A DNA stretch of 64,000 bases from Bacillota bacterium (GTDB lineage: Bacteria > Bacillota > Clostridia > Acetivibrionales > DTU013): NCBI GenBank assembly GCA_023439545.1, contig JAEXNT010000026.1, positions 16,457 to 80,456 on the forward strand, in the 5' to 3' direction. Below, one piece after another: positions 7,284-15,023 of this stretch. Each line of letters opens with the position of its first letter. Positions within the stretch are counted from its first letter, which is position 1. The notes below the pieces were generated by a model. The model was not told the origin of the DNA, ran no database searches, and was given only the letters and a program-made list of their open reading frames with translations. Position numbers and translations under genes: made by a program.

Positions 7284-8457
7284 CAAAACTGGAAAATACA
7301 TATCGGCAGCGTTATTGATCGCGATGTCCCTCATATTGATTTATGTCGGACATTTTTTATTTGGAGCGAAAGGCCCTGATAAAAACGGGGAAGCTGATGG
7401 GAGAAACCCGGCGCAGGCAGGTACTGAGATTCCGGGTGAGATATCCGATACGCAGGACGTCCGCGACGTGGTCAGGTATACCCGCAGATCTGAGACACTG
7501 AACGGTCTCAGACAGGAGATCAATATATTGGAGATCGATCCCGGCGCGCCGGGAATCAAAATCATGCCTGTGTTGTCGTATGACCTCATATATGGTTTCG
7601 AAAAGCTAAGTGCGATGGCAGAACGTAAAAACGCTTATGCAGCTGTAAACGGAGGCTTTTTCCACATTTACGGACAACCCTCGGGAATGGTTGTCATCAA
7701 TGGAGAATTGTTTACGGCTTCTACGGGAAAATACCCCGTTTTTACACTGGAAGGCGGTAAAGCAGCACTTGAAGAGATAAACAGCAGGTTGTCGGCAGAA
7801 TACGGAAAAGGGGCAGGAACCCTGCCTGTCGACGGATTGAACGTTACTGCGCAGGGTAGACAGACTGTGGTCTATACTCCTGTTTACGGTAAAAGTAACA
7901 GGGCGCAGAAAAGGAACATAACCGCAACAATTGTGAACGGAGTCGTCACGAGGATCTCGGATTATTCCGGAGAGGCTGGGATACCCGAAAACGGGATGCT
8001 TATATCCTTTTTCGATATGCTTAAATATTCAGGAGTGGAGCTGCCCATAAAGGAGGGCGACAGTGTAAAGCTTATTCACAGCCCAGGGATCGCAGCGGAT
8101 ATGCAGGCGTACGAATGCGGCAGCTGGCTGGTCAGGAACGGGGCGCCTGTTGTGAAGGAGAAGGACGCGTGGGTCGGAATCATGACCAACAGGGATCCGA
8201 GGACCGCTGTCGGCATTAAGGCAGACGGAACGGTGATCCTTCTGACTGTTGATGGCAGGCAGCCTGGCTACAGCGCAGGCTTTACCGGGCAGGAACTTGC
8301 GGATTATCTTATAGGCTGCGGCGCCAAAGATGCGGCAATGCTGGATGGCGGTGCATCCACAGAGATGCTGCTTAATGGCAAACTGGTCAACAGGCCTTCA
8401 TATGAAGGCCAGGAGAGGGAACTGGCAGGCGGAATTGTGGTACTGGCAGATGAGTGA
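7264..8457 (+). CDS. Phosphodiester glycosidase (NAGPA) family membrane-anchored protein
   Basis: A 397-residue exported protein with one N-terminal membrane segment (about residues 10-30) and an extracellular NAGPA-type domain. Family motifs are AAVNGGFFHIYGQPSGMVV in the first half, TNRDPRTAVGI, and the C-terminal TVDGRQPGYSAGFT and AMLDGGASTEML. Members act on glycans or wall phosphodiesters; the substrate here is unknown. GTG at 7264 overlaps the FlgJ-like gene by 20 nt, suggesting translational coupling and a surface or flagellum-assembly setting. Confidence 0.85.
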   Translation: MKKTENNKTGKYISAALLIAMSLILIYVGHFLFGAKGPDKNGEADGRNPAQAGTEIPGEISDTQDVRDVVRYTRRSETLNGLRQEINILEIDPGAPGIKIMPVLSYDLIYGFEKLSAMAERKNAYAAVNGGFFHIYGQPSGMVVINGELFTASTGKYPVFTLEGGKAALEEINSRLSAEYGKGAGTLPVDGLNVTAQGRQTVVYTPVYGKSNRAQKRNITATIVNGVVTRISDYSGEAGIPENGMLISFFDMLKYSGVELPIKEGDSVKLIHSPGIAADMQAYECGSWLVRNGAPVVKEKDAWVGIMTNRDPRTAVGIKADGTVILLTVDGRQPGYSAGFTGQELADYLIGCGAKDAAMLDGGASTEMLLNGKLVNRPSYEGQERELAGGIVVLADE

Positions 8458-8491
8458 TTGAAGCCGGGGATAGGTGCGGCTGTATGGACTT

Positions 8492-9157
8492 CTAGAAATA
8501 AAAAAACAATTGGTCCAGAGTATTGTCAAGCTTGAATTCAAAATCGGAGACAAGCAGCTCGTCGTAGCAATTACTCTTAAGAAAGGGATTATGGGATATC
8601 TCGCTTTCACTGACCCAGCCCAGTTTCGAGTAAGCGTACCACGTGCCCTGTCGGATTATCATTTCCTGGATGTATGAGAGGCGTTCGCCCATATCGCACA
8701 GATACAGGCCGCAGCTGTACGGGCGGATCGTATAATGTGAGCACAGGCTGTCCTTAAGCAGGCAGCATTCTCCCGACTCCTGCTTTGCTAGTATTATCGG
8801 TTCGGCATTGTTATATTCGAACAGAAGCGCGGCTTCCAATTCCGTCATTTGAGCGGACCCGGACATTTCCCTTATCGCCTTGCGCCTTGCCTTGATGTCA
8901 GGTTTTTCCGGCATTATGAATAGATTCCCGACAGCCTGCTCCAGGCTCATCCCAAAGCCTTTCAGAAGTGTATCGATATCCGGGCCGAGCACCGGAATAT
9001 TATCGCTGCAGCAATCCCCGCAGCCTTTGCATCCGCTTGACTTCAGGCCGCTTGTCAGCCTGAACCTGTCGAGTTCCTCCGACAGCCCTGTCAATGTAGT
9101 ATCCGGGTCATAATAGCTAAGTTCGATTTCATTATCTTGTGTGACAAATTCCGTCAT
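8492..9157 (-). CDS. YkgJ-family cysteine-cluster protein
   Basis: A 221-residue cytosolic protein with the CxxCxxCC-type metal-binding cluster (GCKGCGDCCSD at about residues 42-52) and a second Cys set (CCLLKDSLCSHY, then RPYSCGLYLCD). The family is thought to bind zinc or iron-sulfur; no reaction is established. It is transcribed alone, convergent with the preceding gene and divergent from the following one. The ATG has only a weak ribosome site, so the start is less certain than the identity. Confidence 0.8.
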   Translation of the reverse strand: MTEFVTQDNEIELSYYDPDTTLTGLSEELDRFRLTSGLKSSGCKGCGDCCSDNIPVLGPDIDTLLKGFGMSLEQAVGNLFIMPEKPDIKARRKAIREMSGSAQMTELEAALLFEYNNAEPIILAKQESGECCLLKDSLCSHYTIRPYSCGLYLCDMGERLSYIQEMIIRQGTWYAYSKLGWVSESEISHNPFLKSNCYDELLVSDFEFKLDNTLDQLFFYF

Positions 9158-9348
9158 TTTTCATCAACTTTCGTCAAAGCATTTCTTTTATGATAGCAGA
9201 ATACGGTTTTCGCCGCAATGCTGCTTTTGCCATTGCAGGCAAGCTAAGGGCAATTAATTCTAAAACATGGAACTTTATTGGAAACTGCAAGTCTAATATT
9301 TTGTGCCGGCAAACACAACCATATAAAAATGTAAAGGACTGATCGATT

Positions 9349-11496
9349 TTGAAAAGAAAACTGGCATTATTATTGACAATAGCTTTCGTATTTACGCTTG
9401 CTCTCCCATTGAGCGGTTTTGCCGCCATGGACAGGGAGCTTGAAAACGCAATCAAGATCGCCAAAACGAAGTTTGCGATACCGGACGACTATTCATTCCA
9501 GTCAAATATCGGTACGAGCGGCGAGAAGAAGATATACCAGCTAAGCTGGAACAGCAAGGATAAAATGAACACAGGCAGCATTTACGTAACAATAGATGAA
9601 GACGGAATGGTGATGAATTACAGCAAATACTCCCAGGATGATTACAAGCAGGGGAGCAAGCTGCCCAAGCTAAGCCGGCAGGATGCGTTGGCCAAAGCTG
9701 GACAGTACATCGAATCCATAGCTCCAGGACTTACCAAGCAGCTCAGGTATGAGGAGACCAACCAGAGCAGCATCATGGATTCAAGCTATTATATTAATTA
9801 TTACAGGGTCGTTAACGGTATCCCATTCTATAACGACAGGGTCACAGTCAACGTAAACCGCGATAATGGCGCGCTGCAGAACTATTCACGCCAATGGACC
9901 GACATTTCATCCTTCCCCTCGGCTTCGGGCGCCATGTCGCTTAAAGATGCGCAGAAAGCCTATACGGAGAAGCTCGGGCTTCGCCTGATCTATAAATATG
10001 CGCAGGTCGAAAAAGTCCTGAACACATATCTTGCATATGCCCCCATTTATGATAACGGCAGCTTTGGCATCGACGCGTTCACCGGAGAAAAACGCCGCAT
10101 TTCCTCCGATTACGGTATTGTATTCAATGACTCGATGGCTATGGCGAAGCAAAGGGCAGCTGTGGAGACGGCGGCAGGCGTACAGCTGAACCCCGAGGAG
10201 CTTAAGGCCGTGGAAGAAGCCTCCAAGCTCATATCCCAGGAGGACGCCGAGAAACTGGCACGCGGCTGTGAGTTTCTCGGTCTGACAGACAGCTTCAAGC
10301 TGCAGAGCTATTATCTCAACAACGGCTGGCCGGATCAGTCGCAGTATTCGTGGTACTTGTATTTTGTTAAACAGGATGATGAAAAGAATATCAATACCGA
10401 TTATGTCAATGTCATGATTGATGCCAAGACCGGGCTCGTTACAGGATTTAATGTGGGGACTCCTGCAAATTCGAATACCAAACCCATTAACGACCTGAAG
10501 ACGGCGAAGTCTGAAGCGGATGCCTTCCTGAATAAGTATTACGCTCAGTATGTCAAGCAGACAGAGTATGACAAACTGACCTCCGAAAGTTATCTGTCCG
10601 ATTCCGAACAAAATACGAATTACAGCTTTGTTTATTACAGGATGGTGAACGGGATACCATTCCCGGATAACGGAATAACCATCAACTATGACAATATGAG
10701 CGGCAAGATCAGCGGTTTCAGCATGAACTGGTTCAATACCGGCTTCACGAACAATAAGGTCATAGGTATAGACGCGGCTTCGGCAAAGCTTTTTGACAAG
10801 GCAGGCCTTGAACTGCAGTACAGGCTCGACTATTCAAACAGCAAAACCAAGATATTTCCGCCTGCTTCTCCTGAGAACGCCAAAGCAGTTCTTGTATATG
10901 TACTCAAAAACGACAAACCACTGGTTATTTCAGCAACGAACGGAGCACTTCTCAACTCTGACGGCTCCGAATACAAGGAACCGGTTAAAGTCAGTTATAC
11001 GGATATAAAGGGCAATGCCGCGGAAAAACAGATAATGGTGCTTGCAGACAACGGAATCTATCTTGAAGGAAGCCAGTTCAAGCCCAATGCCGCTATCACT
11101 CAGCTTGACTTCCTGACGCTGTTGTCGAAGACTCTCAATTACTACGTACCGGTGCTTCCTCTGAAGAGTACGGGTCAGAATAACGATGACCTGTATGCTT
11201 TCCTTCAGCGCGAAGGCGTCATAAAAGCCGGCGAAAAAGCGCCGTCAGCCAATGTGACGAAGGAGGAGGCTGTAAAATTCCTTGTAAGGGCTTTAAAGTA
11301 TGATAAGGTAGCGGACATCAAGGGAATATTCGATATCGGCTACAAGGATAAGGCAAGCATAGACCCGAGCCTGACCGGATATGTCGCTATTGCCGGAGGC
11401 CTTGGCATCGTCGGCAGAAACGGCAGTTTCAACCCGAAGGCAAAGATTACAAGAGGCGAAAGCGCAATAATGCTTTACAACTACCTGCAATCATAG
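9349..11496 (+). CDS. Secreted YcdB/YcdC-repeat protein with C-terminal S-layer homology region
   Basis: A 715-residue exported protein. A signal peptide (about residues 1-25, ending GFAAMD) precedes two YcdB/YcdC-type repeats, each with a beta-rich PepSY-like core. Parallel motifs are YYRVVNGIPFYNDRVTVN near residue 150 and YYRMVNGIPFPDNGITIN near residue 430. The last ~170 residues contain SLH-like segments (FKPNAAITQLDFLTLL, TKEEAVKFLVRAL, FNPKAKITRGESAIML) expected to bind secondary wall polymer. It is probably a cell-surface protein, possibly modulating peptidases as PepSY domains do. The start is TTG with AAAGGA upstream. Confidence 0.83.
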   Translation: MKRKLALLLTIAFVFTLALPLSGFAAMDRELENAIKIAKTKFAIPDDYSFQSNIGTSGEKKIYQLSWNSKDKMNTGSIYVTIDEDGMVMNYSKYSQDDYKQGSKLPKLSRQDALAKAGQYIESIAPGLTKQLRYEETNQSSIMDSSYYINYYRVVNGIPFYNDRVTVNVNRDNGALQNYSRQWTDISSFPSASGAMSLKDAQKAYTEKLGLRLIYKYAQVEKVLNTYLAYAPIYDNGSFGIDAFTGEKRRISSDYGIVFNDSMAMAKQRAAVETAAGVQLNPEELKAVEEASKLISQEDAEKLARGCEFLGLTDSFKLQSYYLNNGWPDQSQYSWYLYFVKQDDEKNINTDYVNVMIDAKTGLVTGFNVGTPANSNTKPINDLKTAKSEADAFLNKYYAQYVKQTEYDKLTSESYLSDSEQNTNYSFVYYRMVNGIPFPDNGITINYDNMSGKISGFSMNWFNTGFTNNKVIGIDAASAKLFDKAGLELQYRLDYSNSKTKIFPPASPENAKAVLVYVLKNDKPLVISATNGALLNSDGSEYKEPVKVSYTDIKGNAAEKQIMVLADNGIYLEGSQFKPNAAITQLDFLTLLSKTLNYYVPVLPLKSTGQNNDDLYAFLQREGVIKAGEKAPSANVTKEEAVKFLVRALKYDKVADIKGIFDIGYKDKASIDPSLTGYVAIAGGLGIVGRNGSFNPKAKITRGESAIMLYNYLQS

Positions 11497-11540
11497 AATT
11501 TTAAGCGCCCTCCTCATAAATATAGGCTAAAAACCTCTCT

Positions 11541-11588
11541 TTGAACAGGAAGCACGCTGATAATACCCCAGCGTGCTTCTTGTTTCAA
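11541..11588. terminator. Bidirectional terminator between the SLH gene and yabG
   Basis: A 10-bp perfect stem (11549-11558 with 11570-11579) extends imperfectly to TTGAACA/TTGTTTCAA outside. It lies between convergent genes and has T-rich flanks in both directions. Confidence 0.7.
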
Positions 11589-11638
11589 AAATCGCATATG
11601 CCCGATGCAGCAGCGATTCTTCTATGGATTTTATCTGC

Positions 11639-12457
11639 CTACTGCAACAGGAAATGTCCTTTAGATCTTATTCCGCCGATTCCCCTTGATCCCGATTGTG
11701 TAAGCCTGGCTATCTGATCCGGGGAGACATAGTATCTGGAATCGGTCAGCGCGATACGGTCTCCTACTTTTGCCGGATCGAGCGCATGGATCAGGATCCT
11801 GCCCGGAGAACTTGCGAAATTCGCTCCGGCATCCATTATTCCTTCGAAATAGGACTGGCATGCTCCTGAGAATACACACAGCTTGTCGTAGCTGGGCTCA
11901 AATTTTCTGGCTTCCTGCGCGGTCTGAATGAAATAACGCGAGTTACGGTAGCTATCAAGCGAATTCATTTTGACTGCATTCTTTTTTAAACCGTCATGAC
12001 CGGTCGCAACGAGGATATCAGCCTTTGTAGCCGTAAGCAGCGACCTTACGCTTCCCGCCTGGTCGCTCTCCGGGATCACGCGGCCAACCGCCCTTATTTT
12101 GGCGTCTTCATAATATTTCAGGCACATTTCCATAAATTCTGCGCTTGAATCGACGTGCAGGATCGTGCCCGATCTTCCCCGTACTCTTTTAAAGATACCG
12201 AACGGAGAAGAACCCCGGGACATGTGATGCATGCCTTCTGCCGAAAGCCTGCTCTTAAGTTCCCTGTCCACCTCCTCGGGACTTTTCCACTCCAGGTCGC
12301 TTTCTTCGGAATCCGCCAGTATACGGTACAGCATCCCCTTCAATAAATAAGTTTTCCTGCCGCTGCTTCTGTTGCTGGTTATTTCCGCTATTTTGAAATG
12401 GATATCGCCGCCATAGGATCTTCTGGTTACCACATCACCTATTTTTAAAGCTTCCAT
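11639..12457 (-). CDS. yabG: Sporulation-specific protease YabG
   Basis: YabG is a mother-cell cysteine-type protease that trims spore coat and cortex proteins late in sporulation. The 272-residue protein has the family N-terminus (KIGDVVTRRSYGGD) and conserved core segments DILVATGHDGLKK, FSGACQSYFEGIMDAGANFASSPGR and YYVSPDQIA. ATG 12457 was chosen because AAGGGTGG lies just upstream; an earlier in-frame TTG at 12472 overlaps that site. The gene is monocistronic and convergent with the SLH protein gene. Expression under sigma-K is known in Bacillus; no promoter is assigned here. Confidence 0.93.
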   Translation of the reverse strand: MEALKIGDVVTRRSYGGDIHFKIAEITSNRSSGRKTYLLKGMLYRILADSEESDLEWKSPEEVDRELKSRLSAEGMHHMSRGSSPFGIFKRVRGRSGTILHVDSSAEFMEMCLKYYEDAKIRAVGRVIPESDQAGSVRSLLTATKADILVATGHDGLKKNAVKMNSLDSYRNSRYFIQTAQEARKFEPSYDKLCVFSGACQSYFEGIMDAGANFASSPGRILIHALDPAKVGDRIALTDSRYYVSPDQIARLTQSGSRGIGGIRSKGHFLLQ

Positions 12458-12559
12458 ATGACCACCCTTCAATTTACATAAGTCAACAGTACATAATATG
12501 AAAGGTGGTGCAGGTTGGGAACAAAGGAAAGGTTAATGAGACAATAAAAAGAAGCGGAC

Positions 12560-12592
12560 ATAAAAAGAAACGCCTTATTTGATCAGCGTTTC
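12560..12592 (-). terminator. Terminator of the cytidylate-kinase-like gene
   Basis: On the minus strand GAAACGC pairs with GCGTTTC around a 12-nt loop and is followed by TTTTTA. It lies about 20 nt beyond the stop codon of the gene at 12613-13173. Confidence 0.7.
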
Positions 12593-12612
12593 CTGTAGAT
12601 CATGTTTTTTAT

Positions 12613-13173
12613 TCAGATGTGCTTCTTTGCTTCCATAATAATCTTCTCCGCAGTATCCTCGACGGAGAGCGCGGTAGTATCGAGTATCAGGTTGTAATTT
12701 TCCGGGTTTGAGCAGTCGACCCCGTATTTCGCATTATAACGCAGATTTTCGCTCTTTTTCCGTTCGATCAGGCATAGCTTGGCCGCACCGGGACTGGCGT
12801 ACGTTTCTACCGCGCCCCTGCGGTCCTTCATTATCCTCCGCGCGGCTTCGTCGAGCTCGACGGTCATATACACTTTAAAAGTATCCGGTACGAAATGCCA
12901 GGCCATCCTCGAATCAAGCGCCATATCCTCGTCGCGCCTGCCTATAAGTGTAAGCTCGGCGTCGATCTCCTCATCTATCTCGGGATGGGATTCCATGTAT
13001 TTATTGAATGCAAGCACATCCATATCGTACTTCCGGGCCAGTGAACGCTGTATCTGCCCGATGGAATATATATTCAGGCCGTACTTCTCCTTAAGGTAAC
13101 GGCAAACAGCCGACTTGCCGCTTCCCAGATCACCTGTGATGGAGATTTTTATACGCTTGCCTGCTTCGCTCAT
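12613..13173 (-). CDS. Cytidylate kinase-like family protein
   Basis: A 186-residue P-loop protein of the cytidylate kinase-like group. The Walker A motif GDLGSGKSA lies near residue 15, followed by a family pattern of short helices and the segment LDSRMAWHFVPDTFKVYM and RRIMKDRRG, resembling the NMP-binding and lid regions of dCMP kinases. Whether it phosphorylates CMP is not known; housekeeping cmk is normally a different, longer protein. ATG 13173 was chosen because AAGGAG lies 8-9 nt upstream, which makes the earlier in-frame GTG less likely. Confidence 0.82.
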   Translation of the reverse strand: MSEAGKRIKISITGDLGSGKSAVCRYLKEKYGLNIYSIGQIQRSLARKYDMDVLAFNKYMESHPEIDEEIDAELTLIGRRDEDMALDSRMAWHFVPDTFKVYMTVELDEAARRIMKDRRGAVETYASPGAAKLCLIERKKSENLRYNAKYGVDCSNPENYNLILDTTALSVEDTAEKIIMEAKKHI

Positions 13174-13402
13174 TTCACGCACTCCTTTTAGTATTCCATG
13201 CTAAATTTATCTTATAGAGATTATAACAAATATGATACCTTCTTTACCACATTCAAATCAAATTTACGACAACATAAAGATTTCCATGGCAGAGTTATGA
13301 ATAAATCGTTGAAGATTTACTCTACACTATTTTTATTATGTTTTTAAATTATGGGCATAATCAGGTATACACAGAATAATTACGAGTAGGTGAGTCTAAA
13401 AA

Positions 13403-13663
13403 ATGCGGTGTTACAACATTATGTCGCTGGTATTGAACAACAGAGTGCGGAATGCGGTGAAACTCCAGGACGCACTGACCGAATACGGCTGCATGATAAA
13501 AATGAGGCTTGGTTTGCATGAAGCGGAGGACGATTGCGAAAACGAAGGGCTTATAATACTTAAGTTAACCGGTAAGGATGAAGAAATAGCGGCGCTCGAA
13601 GCAAAACTCAACGGCGTCGAAGGCGTCAAGGCAAAAAATATGCAGATCTGCTCGGACTGGTAA
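13403..13663 (+). CDS. TM1266-like small regulator (FeFe-hydrogenase system family)
   Basis: An 86-residue protein with a ferredoxin-like ACT-type fold pattern: beta (NIMSLVLNNR), helix (AVKLQDALTEYG), beta (IKMRLGLHE), beta (GLIILKLTG), helix (EEIAALEAKLNG), beta. This matches the TM1266/iron-only hydrogenase regulator family. The acidic insert EAEDDCENEG carries a Cys. AGGTGAG precedes the ATG. No hydrogenase genes are in the window, so the pathway link is by family only. The stop codon lies within a GC-rich hairpin (13661-13683). Confidence 0.72.
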   Translation: MRCYNIMSLVLNNRVRNAVKLQDALTEYGCMIKMRLGLHEAEDDCENEGLIILKLTGKDEEIAALEAKLNGVEGVKAKNMQICSDW

Positions 13664-13734
13664 GAGGGGCGTTCGCCCCCTTACAGCCGGTACTAAAGAA
13701 CAGTACCCCTTGCGTCTGAATAGTACCCCTTACG

Positions 13735-13898
13735 CCCGGGTTATGAAATAGTGCTGGATCGCTTCATTGTAGTAAGCTGCAAACCCCGGAGCATATTTGT
13801 CATAATATGCTGTGAACCTCTCATCGGCTCTTTTTATCTCCTTCCAGATTACATAAAGTCTCATTTGCCAGTTCCGTGGGATTCAAATACCACTCGGC
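13735..13898 (-). pseudogene. Decayed C-terminal fragment resembling a TipAS-type regulator domain
   Basis: The minus strand encodes a recognisable tail ending before a TAA at about 13735: WKEIKRADERF, then YYDKYAPGFAAYYNEAI. This is the pattern of the C-terminal TipAS (antibiotic-recognition) domain of MerR-type regulators. The upstream piece (AEWYLNPTELANETL) is in a different frame, so at least one frameshift separates them, and no start codon or DNA-binding domain remains. The rest of the 13664-13995 gap holds only short AGTACCCCTT repeats and a promoter. Confidence 0.45.
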
Positions 13899-13928
13899 AC
13901 GTTTTCAATAAAATGTAACAAGAAAATT

Positions 13929-13958
13929 TTGGGTATATTTTCGGAGATGTGGTACAAT
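13929..13958 (+). promoter_or_regulatory. Candidate sigma-A promoter of the aldo/keto reductase
   Basis: TTGGGT at 13929-13934 and TACAAT at 13953-13958, 18 nt apart, lie 38 nt before the chosen start. Consensus match only. Confidence 0.4.
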
Positions 13959-13995
13959 ATTTTATAAAGTGAGTTCATCATTGAAGGGGAATGAC

Positions 13996-14979
13996 GTGAG
14001 ATATATAGATCTAGGCTCGCCTGACGACAACATCAGGGTTTCTGTACTTGCGCTCGGCACTGATTATTTTGGGACGACGGTAAATGAAAGCGACGCCATG
14101 AGTTTGATGGATGCATATACTGATGCGGGGGGCAGTTGTATAGATACTGCGAGGTCATATGCTTCGTGGCTGCCCGGCGGCGCGGGCGCGAGCGAAAGGA
14201 CCATCGGCAGGTGGCTTAAGGCACGCGGGAACAGAAACCGTCTGATTATCTCGACCAAGGGCGGCTATCCCGGATTTAAAAGCATGACCGAAGGACGGCT
14301 ATCGCGGAAGGAGCTGGAGAAAGACCTCGACGAGAGTCTGATGACACTTGGAGTGGATCATATCGATATTTACTGGCTTCACAGAGACGATGCGTCGCGC
14401 CCTGTCGAGGATATAACAGAGACTTTATCCATGTTTATAAAAAAGGGTAAGGTCAGAGCAGCAGGCTGCTCCAATTGGAAGGCCGCACGTGTGGATGAAG
14501 CTCTCAGGGCCGCTCAGGACAAAGGTTTTCCTGCATTTTGTGCGAGTCAGATTCAGTGGAGCCTTGCGGCAACCACTCCCGAAGCATATGGAGACCTTAC
14601 GCTGGTCTGCATGAATGACGAGGAATATGGGTGGTATGAAAAAAACAGCTTCCCGGTATTTGCATATTCGTCCCAGGCGAAAGGTTTTTTTGCCCGGGGA
14701 GTCTCTCAGGGACTTGGAGCGATAAGCCGTAAGGCATATGACAGGTACGCTGTGCCGGGAAATATTGCACGTCTGGAACGAGTCAAACGTTATGCGGCAG
14801 ACAACGGCATAACCGTAACGGCCGCGGCTCTTGGCTGCATAACCTGCAACCGGGTCCCCGGTATCGCTATAATCGGCTGTAAAAACCGTGAACAGCTTGC
14901 TGATTCACTGACAGCATCTGATGTCGATTTGCCTGAAACCGATGTGGAATGGCTTTTTAGAGGAAATTACAATAAATAG
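13996..14979 (+). CDS. Aldo/keto reductase
   Basis: NAD(P)H-dependent oxidoreductase with a TIM-barrel fold, 327 residues. The catalytic tetrad is visible: Asp and Tyr in DTARSY (about residues 50-54), Lys in ISTKGG (about 87) and His in YWLHRDD (about 125). Cofactor-side motifs include GCSNWKAAR and the C-terminal IIGCKNREQLADS. GTG 13996 was chosen because AAGGGGA lies at 13984-13990 and the product then begins with the usual RYIDLG; the in-frame GTG at 13969 is an alternative. The GH3 gene starts 44 nt downstream, so a role in sugar metabolism is plausible but unproven. Confidence 0.88.
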   Translation: MRYIDLGSPDDNIRVSVLALGTDYFGTTVNESDAMSLMDAYTDAGGSCIDTARSYASWLPGGAGASERTIGRWLKARGNRNRLIISTKGGYPGFKSMTEGRLSRKELEKDLDESLMTLGVDHIDIYWLHRDDASRPVEDITETLSMFIKKGKVRAAGCSNWKAARVDEALRAAQDKGFPAFCASQIQWSLAATTPEAYGDLTLVCMNDEEYGWYEKNSFPVFAYSSQAKGFFARGVSQGLGAISRKAYDRYAVPGNIARLERVKRYAADNGITVTAAALGCITCNRVPGIAIIGCKNREQLADSLTASDVDLPETDVEWLFRGNYNK

Positions 14980-14997
14980 TGTAAACGAGTTTACACT
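14978..14997. promoter_or_regulatory. Palindromic operator candidate before the GH3 gene
   Basis: A perfect 9-bp inverted repeat (AGTGTAAAC and GTTTACACT) is separated by GA. The TGTAAAC/GTTTACA half-sites resemble those bound by LacI-family sugar repressors. It starts at the aldo/keto reductase stop codon and ends 26 nt before the GH3 ATG, with no T-run, so an operator is more likely than a terminator. Confidence 0.5.
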
Positions 14998-15023
14998 GAC
15001 AGATAGTTAGTAGGGAGGTTCAC

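Noticed and set aside
9158..9348. Possible second c-di-GMP riboswitch before the YcdB/SLH gene (GGAAACTGCAAGTCTAAT)
   Set aside because: Only one short resemblance; the tetraloop stem, ACGCAAAG core and closing helix are missing.
9907..10611. Minus-strand ORF of 234 codons opposite the YcdB/SLH gene
   Set aside because: Shadow of a well-supported gene; no ribosome site or motif.
13661..13683. GC-rich hairpin over the stop of the TM1266-like gene as terminator
   Set aside because: No T-run follows and the stem has a bulge, so it was not listed as a terminator.
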